From a bacterium (GTDB taxonomy: Bacteria > Planctomycetota > UBA1135 > UBA2386): a stretch of 64,000 bases of DNA. Location: contig JAUILN010000004.1 of the NCBI GenBank assembly GCA_030432695.1, positions 124,001 through 188,000 on the forward strand, read 5' to 3'. Both the position numbers and the translations under genes were made by a program. The first letter of the stretch is position 1. Each line of letters begins with the position of its first letter. Shown in pieces: positions 1-8,993 of the stretch. The notes beneath the pieces are model-generated. The model was not told the DNA's origin. It saw only the letters and a program-made list of their open reading frames with translations, and did not search any database.

Positions 1-192
1 CTCGCCGACGGCGGCCGGTTGGCCGTGATCTCGTTCCACTCGGTCGAGGACCGGATCGTCAAGCGCTTCGTGCGCCAGCGCATGCAGCCGCTGCACAAGA
101 AGCCGATCGAGGCCGGCGTGGGCGAGCGTTCGCGCAACCCGCGCTCGCGGAGCGCCCGCCTGCGTTGCGGGATTCGGAGGGTCGAGGCATGA
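1..192 (+). CDS. rsmH: 16S rRNA m4C1402 methyltransferase RsmH (MraW), C-terminal end only
   Basis: Only the last 63 codons are inside the window; the gene starts upstream. RsmH is the SAM-dependent enzyme that N4-methylates C1402 of 16S rRNA and is normally the first or second gene of the division and cell wall (dcw) cluster. The sequence shows the two C-terminal family signatures: [12 protein letters not shown] near the start of the fragment and [10 protein letters not shown] close to the end. The stop codon overlaps the ATG of the next gene (ATGA), so the two are probably translationally coupled. The call rests on these two motifs and on the dcw context; the catalytic part is not visible. 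Confidence 0.95.
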   Translation, partial: LADGGRLAVISFHSVEDRIVKRFVRQRMQPLHKKPIEAGVGERSRNPRSRSARLRCGIRRVEA

Positions 193-434
193 AGTGGTTC
201 CTGGCTGCCTGTGCCTTCGCGGCGGTGGTCGGCCTCGCCATCGGGACCGCGACGATCCGCGCCGAGAACATCCGGCGCCGGGCGCTCCTGCAGAGGATGA
301 CCGAGCGGCTGGACGCATTGCGCGTCGGACGCGCGGCCGAGCGGGCTCGCCTGGAGGAGGGGCGCGAACCAGATCGCCTGGTGCTGCGCTGGGCGGAGCT
401 GTCCGAGGCGTTGGAGCGGAGGCTGCTCCGGTGA
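189..434 (+). CDS. ftsL: FtsL-like small bitopic division protein
   Basis: An 81-residue protein with one N-terminal membrane segment (about residues 3-24) followed by a charged, Arg/Glu/Leu-rich stretch that looks helical or coiled coil. This is the size and layout of FtsL, the septal protein that joins FtsB and activates FtsW-FtsI. FtsL sequences diverge too much for motif recognition, so the name depends on position: directly after rsmH and directly before the division PBP. The ATG at 189 overlaps the rsmH stop, and the stop overlaps the GTG of the next gene. An in-frame start eight codons upstream (165) lies inside rsmH and was not used. Confidence 0.75.
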   Translation: MKWFLAACAFAAVVGLAIGTATIRAENIRRRALLQRMTERLDALRVGRAAERARLEEGREPDRLVLRWAELSEALERRLLR

Positions 435-2410
435 GCGAGCAGCAGGGCTTCGACGGCTGGGAGCGCGTGCGCGTGCTCTCCTGCTTCGGTGTGTTCGCGG
501 TCGGCGGCTGCCTCGCGCTGTACCGGCTCGCCGATCTCCAGATCGTCCGTTCCGCGGCGGCCCTGCGGCGCACGGTGCGCTCCGAGGTCGTGCAGCGCGA
601 GGTCTCGGCGCCACGCGGCACCATCGTCGATCGCAGCGGCGTGGTGCTCGCCGAGGACCGGCCGGTGTGGGAGGTTCGGGCGGGTCTGGTGTTGACCGCG
701 CCGGCGCGCGAACCTGCCGCCGCCGACGACTGGCAACCCGAGGACTTCGAGCGGCCGCGCAACCGCGTGGCGTCCGACGTCGCCCTGGCTCTCGGCCGCG
801 ACCGGGAGACCTACGGTGATCCTGTGGCCCGCGACGAACTCCGCGAGGCGCTGCGCACCCGGATCGACAGGGCACTGGAACGGCGTTGGAAGAAGGCTCG
901 CGAAGCCGGGCGGCCGGGGCTGCCGCGGAGCACCCGCATCGACGTGCTGCTCGCCCGCGGGCTGGATCACGCCGATGCGCTCGACGGTCTGCAGGCCCTC
1001 GACTACCGCCGCGCTTCGAAGGACTCGCCCGAGCGCGACGACGACCTGCTCGACGAGCGCGGTCGCTACCGCGTCGAGTGCTACTCCGAGCGCCGCTATG
1101 TGCGTCGCTACGCGGCGCCCGAGGTGACCTTCGGCGTCGTCGGCACGGTCCGCGATGGCGCCGGCGTGGTCGGCGACGACCGGGTGCCGGTCAGTGGGCT
1201 CGAGCGGTTGAAGGTCCTGTTGCCTGGCAACGAAGGGGTGGAAGGACTCCGCGTCGATGCGGGCCGTCGCACCTACTGGACCGCCGCGCGAAGCGAGCCT
1301 GCAGCGCCGGTGCAGCTGCGCTCGACCCTCGATCTCGCGCTGATGCGGGCCGCCGACGCCGAGATCGACAGCGCCGCGGAGAAGGTGCGTCGGGCCTACC
1401 AGAGTCCGCCCGAATGGGGGGCATTGATGCTGATCGACGTCGCCGACGGCGCGGTCCGCGCGGCGGTGTCCTGGACCAGCGACAAGCAGGGCGAGCGCGA
1501 CCCGTTCGGTGCGTTCGCGCCCACGCAGCGATTGTTCGAGCCGGGCTCGGTCGTCAAGCCGCTGCATGTGGCGATGGTCATCGATCGTGGTCTGGCGCGC
1601 TGGGACGAGGTCATTCCCACGGGTGACGACGGCATTCCCAGGCGCGCGATCAAGGACGACCACCCGCGGCCGTCGTTCAGCGTACGCGAGGTCCTGTCGC
1701 GTTCGAGCAACATCGGCGCGGTGAAGCTCGGCCTGCGGATGGGCCCCGAGGGCATCGAGCAGTACCTTCGCAACTACCGCTTCGGCGAGCGGACTGCGTT
1801 GCTGCTGCCTGGCGAGAGCGTCAGCGGCACGCCGCGGCCCGCGGACATCACCACGCTGAGCGCGAACGAGCAGCAGATCTATGCCGGGCCCTCGGTGCTG
1901 TTCGGCTACCAGCTCCACGTCACCACGGCCCAGGTGGCGCGGGCGTTCCTGTCGTTCCTCAGTGGCCGGCCGCGCGAGCTGCGTCTGGTCGACGCGATCG
2001 AGGTCGACGGCCAGACCCATGTCCAGCCCGGGCCGGAACTCGATGCCACTCCCTTCCTCGGGGAGAAGGCCGCGATCGAGACGCGGCGGGCGTTGGTCGA
2101 CGTCGTCCACGAGGGCACCGCGCGTCACGCGCTGCCCGAACTGCCCCGCGCGATCCAGCGCGGTGAGGTCGCCGGCAAGACCGGGACCTCGGAATACACC
2201 GGAGAGGCGTTCCGCTGGGACGGCTCGAAGGTCCACGGGAACGTGCGCACCGCGCTGTTCGCCGGGTTCGCCCCGGTCGACGCGCCGCGCTACCTCGTGG
2301 TCTGCGTTCTCCAAAAGGTAGGAGCTGCCAAGTTCTACGGCGGCACGTATGCTGCTCCTGCCGCGATCCGTCTCCTCCTCCGTGCCGTCGACGGGGAAGG
2401 AGACCGGTGA
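431..2410 (+). CDS. ftsI: Penicillin-binding protein 3-type peptidoglycan D,D-transpeptidase (FtsI)
   Basis: A 659-residue class B PBP, the transpeptidase that cross-links new septal or cell-wall peptidoglycan with FtsW. It has a short cytoplasmic tail, one membrane segment (about residues 17-37), a dimerisation domain beginning at the APRGTIVDR motif, and a transpeptidase domain with all three active-site motifs: SVVK (catalytic Ser 373), SSN (425-427) and KTG (583-585). No PASTA domain is seen. The GTG at 431 overlaps the upstream TGA (GTGA), which decides the start; a longer frame running back to 194 would overlap the ftsL-like gene. It could serve elongation rather than division, because an FtsZ-less cell may use one such enzyme for both. 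Confidence 0.93.
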   Translation: MSEQQGFDGWERVRVLSCFGVFAVGGCLALYRLADLQIVRSAAALRRTVRSEVVQREVSAPRGTIVDRSGVVLAEDRPVWEVRAGLVLTAPAREPAAADDWQPEDFERPRNRVASDVALALGRDRETYGDPVARDELREALRTRIDRALERRWKKAREAGRPGLPRSTRIDVLLARGLDHADALDGLQALDYRRASKDSPERDDDLLDERGRYRVECYSERRYVRRYAAPEVTFGVVGTVRDGAGVVGDDRVPVSGLERLKVLLPGNEGVEGLRVDAGRRTYWTAARSEPAAPVQLRSTLDLALMRAADAEIDSAAEKVRRAYQSPPEWGALMLIDVADGAVRAAVSWTSDKQGERDPFGAFAPTQRLFEPGSVVKPLHVAMVIDRGLARWDEVIPTGDDGIPRRAIKDDHPRPSFSVREVLSRSSNIGAVKLGLRMGPEGIEQYLRNYRFGERTALLLPGESVSGTPRPADITTLSANEQQIYAGPSVLFGYQLHVTTAQVARAFLSFLSGRPRELRLVDAIEVDGQTHVQPGPELDATPFLGEKAAIETRRALVDVVHEGTARHALPELPRAIQRGEVAGKTGTSEYTGEAFRWDGSKVHGNVRTALFAGFAPVDAPRYLVVCVLQKVGAAKFYGGTYAAPAAIRLLLRAVDGEGDR

Positions 2411-2503
2411 GGTGCGTCGGTCAGGACGCATCGAGCCGTTCCCGGCGTGAAGTGGTGGTCCCGTGGGGGGACGGATCCACTTCACCGAACCATCGAGGCG
2501 GTG

Positions 2504-4147
2504 ATGACTGAGTTGGCCTACCCATCGGGGTTGCGTCCCCGAGCGAGTGGCATCCGATTGAAGGACCTCCGCGAGGTCCTGGGGCCCGACGCCGTGTACC
2601 GCTTCAAGGATGAAGCGGTGGAGTCGTTGGCGTTCGACAGTCGCGATGTGACTCCCGGTACCGTGTTCTTCGCGATCCCGGGCAACCTCGACGACGGCGT
2701 GCGGTTCGTCGACGACGCCCTGGCCCGCGGCGCGGTCGCGGTGGTCAGCGAGCGGGCGATGAGCATCAAGGTGCCGGTGTTCGTGGTCTCGGACGCACGA
2801 CTCGCCCTGGCGCGCGCCGCCAACGCGTTCTTCGAGGACCCGTCGCTCGGCATCGACGTGCTCGGCATCACCGGGACCAACGGCAAGACCACGGTGGCGC
2901 ACATGCTCCGCCACGTGCTCGAGACCGATGGTCGGCGGGCCGGGCTGCTCGGCACGATCGCCTACGAGTTCGGCGGGCGCTGCGTGCCAGCGCGTACCAC
3001 CACCCCCGATCCGATCACGTTGCAGGGCTACCTCCGCGACATGATCGAGCGGGGTGGCGATGCCTGCGTGATGGAAGTCTCCTCGCACGCGCTGGTGCAG
3101 GAGCGGGTCGCGGGCACGCGGTTCCGGGCCGGCGTGTTCCTCAACCTCACCCAGGACCACCTCGACTACCACGGCTCGATGGACCGCTACGCGCAGGCCA
3201 AGTCGCGGCTGTTCGCGATGCTGCAGCCCGGCGCGGTCGCGGTGCTGAACGCCGATTCGCCGGCGTCCGAGCGGATGTTCGAGGCGGTGAAGCCGGGCGT
3301 GCACGTGGTGACTTTCGCCCGCAACCGCGAGGCGTCGTTCCGGGCCACCGGGATCCGCACGTCGCTCGACGGCAGTCGGTTCACGCTGTCGATGCCGCGC
3401 GGCACGGTCGACGTGCAGCTGCCGCTGCCCGGCCCGCACAACGTCGACAACGCGCTGGCCGCCGCGGCGACCGCGCACGCGCTGGGCATCTCGGAGCTGA
3501 CGATTGCTCACGCGTTGGAGACGATGCCGCCGGTGCGCGGTCGGATGGAGCTCGTCGCCCGACGCGAGGACGGTGCGCGGATCTTCGTCGACTATGCCCA
3601 CACGCCGGACGCCTTGGACAAGTCCTGCGCGGCCTTGAGACAACTCACCGACGGTCGCCTGACCGTGGTGTTCGGCTGCGGCGGCGACCGCGACCGGCGC
3701 AAGCGGCCGCTGATGGCGCGTGCCGCGGCCCGACATGCCGACAAGGTCGTGCTGACTTCCGACAACCCGCGCAGCGAAGATCCCGAGGCGATCCTCGACG
3801 AGGTCGAGGTCGGTCTCCGTGACCTCCCCGAGGGTGTTCGGATGGTCGAGGCCTGGCGCGACGTCGACCGCGCGGCGGCGATCGAGCGCGCGGTCCAGGA
3901 AGCTCGGCCCGGCGAGGTCGTGTTGGTCGCCGGCAAGGGCCACGAGACCTACCAGGTCCTGGGCGACTCGGTGATCCCCTTCGACGACCGCGACTGGATC
4001 CGCTCAGCGTTGCGGATCCGTCGGCGGCGCCCGGAGGACGTCGAGCTGCCGCGGCCTTCACGTCGCTCGGAAGCCGGGCGAGCGGAGGCGCGGCGCGCCA
4101 ACCCGGCGCGGACCCAGGGTACCGCGGAGACCGAACTCGTGAGGTGA
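2504..4147 (+). CDS. murE: UDP-MurNAc-L-Ala-D-Glu:meso-DAP ligase MurE
   Basis: Cytoplasmic ATP-dependent ligase that adds the third stem-peptide residue to UDP-MurNAc-dipeptide. The 547-residue protein has the Mur-ligase P-loop GTNGKTT at residues 124-130, the central-domain HxxD/YHGS region and the C-terminal domain. The motif DNPR at residues 420-423 is the signature of MurE enzymes that select meso-diaminopimelate, so the peptidoglycan is predicted to be DAP type. The start is the ATG at 2504, preceded by a GAGG; a GTG at 2447 would add 19 residues unlike the family. The 93-base gap after ftsI contains a 6-bp hairpin (2413-2430). The last 50 residues are an Arg/Glu-rich tail longer than usual. 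Confidence 0.95.
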   Translation: MTELAYPSGLRPRASGIRLKDLREVLGPDAVYRFKDEAVESLAFDSRDVTPGTVFFAIPGNLDDGVRFVDDALARGAVAVVSERAMSIKVPVFVVSDARLALARAANAFFEDPSLGIDVLGITGTNGKTTVAHMLRHVLETDGRRAGLLGTIAYEFGGRCVPARTTTPDPITLQGYLRDMIERGGDACVMEVSSHALVQERVAGTRFRAGVFLNLTQDHLDYHGSMDRYAQAKSRLFAMLQPGAVAVLNADSPASERMFEAVKPGVHVVTFARNREASFRATGIRTSLDGSRFTLSMPRGTVDVQLPLPGPHNVDNALAAAATAHALGISELTIAHALETMPPVRGRMELVARREDGARIFVDYAHTPDALDKSCAALRQLTDGRLTVVFGCGGDRDRRKRPLMARAAARHADKVVLTSDNPRSEDPEAILDEVEVGLRDLPEGVRMVEAWRDVDRAAAIERAVQEARPGEVVLVAGKGHETYQVLGDSVIPFDDRDWIRSALRIRRRRPEDVELPRPSRRSEAGRAEARRANPARTQGTAETELVR

Positions 4148-4217
4148 CGGGGCGCCAGCAGGCCTGGCGTCGCGAGGCAGGTAGGGCGGGCCATCCCGCC
4201 GCAAGGAGGCCGAACAG

Positions 4218-5696
4218 ATGGTGGCACGCAACGCGAGATCCCGAGACGGTTGGATGACGCCCGCGGCGTTGCGCCGCGCGACGGGAGGCCGCGTCGTGCG
4301 CACCGGTCCCGCGGCGGTCCGGGTGCATACCGACAGCCGCGATCTGCTGCCGGGCGACTGCTTCCTGGCGCTGACCGGTGACCGCTTCGACGGGCACGGG
4401 TTCGTGGCTGCGGCCCTCCGTGCGGGCGCGACCGGTCTGGTCGTCGAGCGACCTCTGTCGGAGCTGAGCCTCTCGGACCTCAACCTGCCCGACGGGGTGT
4501 TCGTGGTGCGCGTCGACGACAGCCGCAAGGCGTTGGCCGCGATCGCGGCGGAACACCGCACCCGGATGGCGGCTCGAGTGGTCGGGATCACCGGGTCGTG
4601 TGGCAAGACCTCCACCAAGGACATGCTCGCGGCAGTCGTCGGACCGCATCGCAACACCGTGGCCAGTCCGCGGTCGTTCAACAACGACATCGGGGTGCCG
4701 CTGTCCCTGCTCGCGATGCAGCCGCAGAGCGAGGTGGCGGTGGTGGAGATCGGCACCAGTGGCCCCGGCGAGATCGCGGCCTTGTCGGCCATCGCCCGAC
4801 CGGAGATCGGCGTGCTCACCTGCGTCAGCGAGGCGCACCTCAAGGGGCTCGGCTCGCTCGAAGGCGTGGCGCGCGAGAAGGCGTCGCTGTTCGAGGGAGT
4901 CGGGGTCGCCGGCGATCCGCGTCGTGGCGTCGCGGTGCTCAACATCGACGATGCGACGTGTCGGCGCATCGCGGCCGACCTCGAGCAGCGGGTCGTCACC
5001 ATCGCGCTGAACCGTGAGGCCGACTGGCGGGCGACCGACGTGCATTCGCACGGGTTGGGCACATCGTTCCGACTCAACGAGGAGCATCCGGTCACGCTCT
5101 CCCGGATCGGCTCGCACAACGTCTACAACGCGCTGTCGACGATCGCGGTGGCGGTCGAACTGGGGCTGCCGCTGGACGACGTCATCGCCGGGTTGTCGCA
5201 CCTTCCGGCCAGCGCGCGCCGACTCGAACCCAAGCAGTTCGGCGGTGTCCGGGTCTTCGACGACACCTACAACATGAACCCCGCCTCGGCGCGGGCTGCC
5301 CTGGCCGCATTGGCCGGCATTCGGTCGAAGGGTCGGCGGATCGTGGTGTTCGGTGAAATGCTGGAGCTCGGGCGTCGGTCCGGTGCGCTGCACCGCGCGC
5401 TCGGGGTCGAGGTGGCGCGGAGCTGCGTCGACCTGCTGGTCACCGTAGGCGAGGGGGCCTCCCCGATCGCCGACGGCGCCGCCGACAAGGGGATGGACGA
5501 GGCGCGTATGCTCCGGACCACCGACCCCAGGCACGCTCTCGAACTGCTCGCCGGCCTGCTGCAGCCGGGCGACGTGGTGCTGTGCAAGGCCTCGCGCGGG
5601 GTCGCGCTCGAGGTGGTCGTCGACGGTCTGGAGAAGGCGTTGGCCCTCGCGCAGCGGGCGGGCACCGAGCCGGCGCGGGCCGAGGGAGCCTGCTGA
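4218..5696 (+). CDS. murF: UDP-MurNAc-tripeptide:D-Ala-D-Ala ligase MurF
   Basis: A 492-residue Mur ligase that attaches D-Ala-D-Ala to the tripeptide precursor, the last cytoplasmic step before MraY. The P-loop is GSCGKTS at residues 126-132, followed by the MurF-typical RSFNNDIG stretch, and the C-terminal domain carries DDTYNMNPAS, matching the family's D-x-YNANP motif. The ATG at 4218 follows an excellent Shine-Dalgarno site (AAGGAGG at about 4203-4209). The stop lies one base before the mraY start. A ddl gene, which would supply the D-Ala-D-Ala, is not seen in the window. Confidence 0.95.
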   Translation: MVARNARSRDGWMTPAALRRATGGRVVRTGPAAVRVHTDSRDLLPGDCFLALTGDRFDGHGFVAAALRAGATGLVVERPLSELSLSDLNLPDGVFVVRVDDSRKALAAIAAEHRTRMAARVVGITGSCGKTSTKDMLAAVVGPHRNTVASPRSFNNDIGVPLSLLAMQPQSEVAVVEIGTSGPGEIAALSAIARPEIGVLTCVSEAHLKGLGSLEGVAREKASLFEGVGVAGDPRRGVAVLNIDDATCRRIAADLEQRVVTIALNREADWRATDVHSHGLGTSFRLNEEHPVTLSRIGSHNVYNALSTIAVAVELGLPLDDVIAGLSHLPASARRLEPKQFGGVRVFDDTYNMNPASARAALAALAGIRSKGRRIVVFGEMLELGRRSGALHRALGVEVARSCVDLLVTVGEGASPIADGAADKGMDEARMLRTTDPRHALELLAGLLQPGDVVLCKASRGVALEVVVDGLEKALALAQRAGTEPARAEGAC

Positions 5697-5697
5697 C

Positions 5698-6822
5698 GTG
5701 TTGTTCGAGCTGCTCTTCGGTGCCGAAGGTCCGCGCTGGGACCTTCCCGGGGTGTGGCTACTCCGATTCATCTCGTTCCGGGCGGTGGCGGCGGTGGTCA
5801 CCGGCTTCCTGCTGGCGATGCTGCTCGGGCCGCGCGTGATCCGCTGGCTGGGTGGTGCAGGGGTCGGGGAGGACACCGACAAGAGTCCGTCCGAGACCCT
5901 GCGCGAGCTGCACTCGGACAAGTCCGGCACGCCGACCATGGGCGGACTGTTCCTGATCGGCGGCACGCTCCTGAGTGCGGCACTGTGGGCGCGGTTCGAC
6001 GGTTTCAACGTCTACACCCTGCCCGGGCTGGTGCTGATCGCCTGGTTCGCGGTGGTCGGCTTCGTCGACGACTGGATCAAGCTCCGCGTCGCGGGCCGAT
6101 CGGGGTTGAGTGCGCGGGTCAAGCAGGCCTGGTTGACCGTCGGCTCGGTGCTCTGCGGCATCTGGCTGCTCGCCGTCGGGCTGGGCGGTCCGGACGGGCC
6201 GGGGCTCTACGTGCCGTTCGTGCAGGGCTCGATCGTCTCGCTGGGGGCGCTGGTCGGTGTCCCGTTCGCGTTGGTCGCGGTGGTGGTGCTGTCGGGCTCT
6301 GCCAACGCGGTGAATCTGACCGACGGTCTCGATGGTCTCGCCATCGGCTGCGTGATCACCTCGACGCTCGCCTACTGCGGGATCTGCTACTTCGTCGGCC
6401 GCCGGGACTTCTCGGAGTACCTGATGGTCGAGCACGTGCCGGGCACCGGCGAACTCACCGTGCTGCTCGCCGCGTTGCTGGGGGCTTCGCTGGGCTTCCT
6501 GTGGTTCAACGCGCCGCCTGCCCAGGTGTTCATGGGCGATGTCGGCAGCCTGCCGTTGGGCGGCGCGCTCGGCTACGCGGCGCTGTGCAGTCGCACCGAG
6601 CTGTGGCTGTTCGTGGTCGGTGGGGTCTTCGTGGTGGAAGCCGTCTCGGTGATCCTCCAGGTCGGTTCCTACAAGCTGCGCGGCCAGCGGGTGTTCCGCT
6701 GCGCGCCGATCCACCATCACTTCCAGTTCGGCGGCATGCCGGAGACGCGAGTGGTGGTGCGGATGTGGTTGATCTCGGCGCTGTTGGCGATGGCCAGTCT
6801 GGCGCTGTTCAAGTTGCGGTGA
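5698..6822 (+). CDS. mraY: Phospho-N-acetylmuramoyl-pentapeptide transferase MraY
   Basis: A 374-residue polytopic membrane enzyme that moves phospho-MurNAc-pentapeptide to undecaprenyl phosphate, giving lipid I. Family motifs are all present: KSGTPTMGGL after the first membrane segment, NAVNLTDGLDGLA with the catalytic Asp residues, MGDVGSLPLGG, and the C-terminal PIHHHFQFGG. About ten hydrophobic segments are visible. It starts with GTG, one base after the murF stop. In most dcw clusters murD follows mraY; here only 53 bases separate it from ftsW and no ligase gene lies between. Confidence 0.96.
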   Translation: MLFELLFGAEGPRWDLPGVWLLRFISFRAVAAVVTGFLLAMLLGPRVIRWLGGAGVGEDTDKSPSETLRELHSDKSGTPTMGGLFLIGGTLLSAALWARFDGFNVYTLPGLVLIAWFAVVGFVDDWIKLRVAGRSGLSARVKQAWLTVGSVLCGIWLLAVGLGGPDGPGLYVPFVQGSIVSLGALVGVPFALVAVVVLSGSANAVNLTDGLDGLAIGCVITSTLAYCGICYFVGRRDFSEYLMVEHVPGTGELTVLLAALLGASLGFLWFNAPPAQVFMGDVGSLPLGGALGYAALCSRTELWLFVVGGVFVVEAVSVILQVGSYKLRGQRVFRCAPIHHHFQFGGMPETRVVVRMWLISALLAMASLALFKLR

Positions 6823-6875
6823 GTCAAGGTCCTGGTGCAGGCGATGTCGGCGATCCGAGAGGAGCAGATGGGACG

Positions 6876-8024
6876 ATGACGGCGACGACCGATCAGCGGC
6901 TGGTGACCGGCGAACGGCCCGCGGTGCGGGTCCGCGAACTCGACTGGATCATGCTTGCCGTGGCGACGCTGTGCTGCCTCGGTCTGGTGATGGCCGTGTC
7001 GGTGCAATCGCTCGACCGTGGCCAGGACGCACTCGGTGCGATGCAGTCGCAGGGCACCAAGCTGGCGTTCGGGCTGGTGGCGTTGATCGGCCTGGCGTTG
7101 GTGCCGATGCCGCTGCTGCGTCGTCGCGCCGTGCTGTGGTTCGGGCTCGGTGCGGCTCTGGTCTACGGGGCCGCGGTATTCGGTCCCGAGTGGAACCACG
7201 CCCGTCGCTGGATCTCGATCGCCGGGCGTTCGTTCCAGCCGGTCGACTTCGCGCGTCTGGCGATGATCCTGGCCATCGCGGCGGCGATCGCCCGGGCGCA
7301 GGCCCACAAGGGCAGTCTGCTGCGCGGAGTCGTGCCGGTGCTCGCGCCGGCGGGTCTGCTCGCCGCGGGCCTGTTCCTGCAGCCCGACAAGGGCAATGCA
7401 CTGCTCTGCCTGGCGCTCGGCGCATCGATGGCGGTGGCTGCCGGGATCGGGTTGCGCTGGCTGGTCCTCGCCGCGGGCGCGATGCTGCCGGTGGTGGTGA
7501 CCGTCGTGCTCGCCGATGGCTACTCGCGTGGGCGCATCGACAAGTGGCTCTCCGGGGATCCTCCCGAGCAGGTCCAGCAGTCGATCCAGGCCTTCGAGCT
7601 CGGCGGTCTGACCGGCGAAGGCATCGGTGCCGGGTGGCGCAAGATGGGCTTCGTGCCCGAGGCCCAGAACGACTTCGTATTCGCGATGGTCGGCGAGGAG
7701 CTCGGCTTCGTGGGTTCGCTGCTGGTCGTCCTGTCGTTTACACTGATCGGCATCGCGGGCTGCAGCCTGGTGCTGCGCATGCGTGACCCGTTCCATCGGT
7801 ACGTCGTGTTCGGGTGCACGGTCGGTGTCTGCGCGCAGGCGTTGATCAACGTGCTGGTGACCACCGGCGCGGCACCCGCCAAGGGCATCGACCTGCCGTT
7901 CGTCAGTTCGGGCGGAACGAACCTCGCGGCGATGCTCGGTTCGGTCGGCCTGATCGGCAATGCCGCCCGTGCGGACCTGCTCGGTCAGGATTCGTCGGAC
8001 GCGGATGGAGCCGCGTCTGGATGA
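6876..8024 (+). CDS. ftsW: Lipid II polymerase FtsW (SEDS family)
   Basis: A 382-residue SEDS protein with about ten membrane segments, the glycosyltransferase that polymerises lipid II together with the class B PBP encoded upstream. Recognisable SEDS features are the HARRWI segment after the fourth helix, the long extracellular loop with FVPEAQNDFVFAMVGEELGF, and a final helix region with PFVSSGGTNL. The ATG at 6876 was chosen because residues 1-25 then form a short cytoplasmic tail before the first helix; the reading frame is open far upstream but there overlaps mraY. SEDS members FtsW and RodA are hard to separate by sequence; the dcw location favours FtsW. Confidence 0.93.
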   Translation: MTATTDQRLVTGERPAVRVRELDWIMLAVATLCCLGLVMAVSVQSLDRGQDALGAMQSQGTKLAFGLVALIGLALVPMPLLRRRAVLWFGLGAALVYGAAVFGPEWNHARRWISIAGRSFQPVDFARLAMILAIAAAIARAQAHKGSLLRGVVPVLAPAGLLAAGLFLQPDKGNALLCLALGASMAVAAGIGLRWLVLAAGAMLPVVVTVVLADGYSRGRIDKWLSGDPPEQVQQSIQAFELGGLTGEGIGAGWRKMGFVPEAQNDFVFAMVGEELGFVGSLLVVLSFTLIGIAGCSLVLRMRDPFHRYVVFGCTVGVCAQALINVLVTTGAAPAKGIDLPFVSSGGTNLAAMLGSVGLIGNAARADLLGQDSSDADGAASG

Positions 8025-8131
8025 TCGCGTCCTGATCTCCGCGGATGCGGTGCATCTTCTTCTTTCCGGTGCCACGTCGATCGCGTGGCCTTCCAATCAC
8101 ACGGCTCGCATCGAATCCTGGGAGGGAAACC

Positions 8132-8989
8132 ATGGGCCAGCTCGAGAAGTACGGCCTCTACGTTCTGGTGGTGGTCATCGTCCTGATCCTCGGTGTCGCG
8201 ATCTGGGGCGGGGAACCTCCGGTGCCGCGAGGCGATCTCGCGGCGATGAGCACGCGCACCGAAGGCGAACCACAGGATGGAGTGCGCCGTCCGGGTCGCT
8301 TCGACCGCATCGATCGGCAGGACCCGTTCGTCGACGACGTGCCGGCGAATCGTGGGGGCACCGATGACCCCGAGGTCGGTCTGCGGGGCGGTCGAGACAC
8401 GACCCCGCGTCCTCATTTCACGGACGACACGGACGGGACCGACGTCGGTGGTCCGACGGGACCTGGCTCGGCGGGACCAGGCTCGATGGGCGGCCTCGGC
8501 CGGCCGGCCGACCTCCTCGGGAACATCGGGGGCGGAGAGACCATCATTCCTCCGGAGCAGGAGCGACGTCCGCCGGCGCCGCGCGAGATCGAACACGTGC
8601 TCGGCGAGGGCGAGACCCTCGGTGAGGTCGCGCGGCGGTTCCTCGGCAGCTCGAACCGCTGGGAGGACATCGCGAAGTGGAACGGCATCGAAGATCCGCG
8701 TCGGGTTCGGGCCGGCACGCGGTTGGTCATCAAGACCGACGATCCGGCGGGCGCGCGTTCCGAGGTGCGGCCCCAGGACGCGTCCGCGCCACGTTCGGCT
8801 GCCTCGGGCGCCGGCCGGGAGTACGTCGTGCGCAGCGGCGATTCCCTGTCGAAGATCGCCGAGCGCGAGCTGGGCAGTCAGCGCCACATCGACGCTCTCA
8901 AGGCCGCCAACGGTCTCGACAGCGACCTGATCCGGGTCGGCCAGAAGCTGGTGATCCCGAGCCTCGCCGCATCCAGCGCGCGGGAGTGA
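8132..8989 (+). CDS. Membrane-anchored protein with two LysM domains
   Basis: A 285-residue protein with one membrane segment at residues 8-25, a Gly/Asp/Arg/Pro-rich linker of about 120 residues, and two LysM domains at about 154-200 and 230-278. LysM binds GlcNAc-containing glycans, so the protein is predicted to touch peptidoglycan in the periplasm. No catalytic domain is present. The ATG at 8132 follows GGAGGG with good spacing; the reading frame reaches back to 8045 but that part is unlike a protein start. It lies between ftsW and murG and ends four bases before murG, a position where a LysM gene is not part of the classical dcw order. A wall-sensing or septal scaffold role is inference. 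Confidence 0.85.
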   Translation: MGQLEKYGLYVLVVVIVLILGVAIWGGEPPVPRGDLAAMSTRTEGEPQDGVRRPGRFDRIDRQDPFVDDVPANRGGTDDPEVGLRGGRDTTPRPHFTDDTDGTDVGGPTGPGSAGPGSMGGLGRPADLLGNIGGGETIIPPEQERRPPAPREIEHVLGEGETLGEVARRFLGSSNRWEDIAKWNGIEDPRRVRAGTRLVIKTDDPAGARSEVRPQDASAPRSAASGAGREYVVRSGDSLSKIAERELGSQRHIDALKAANGLDSDLIRVGQKLVIPSLAASSARE

Positions 8990-8993
8990 TCCG

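Noticed and set aside
59..3943. 1294-codon open frame on the minus strand
   Set aside because: It lies antisense to rsmH, the ftsL-like gene, ftsI and murE; its composition is Arg/His/Asp/Val-rich without any motif, as expected for the shadow of GC-rich genes.
6823..6875. A murD gene between mraY and ftsW
   Set aside because: Only 53 bases separate the two genes; no ligase can fit.
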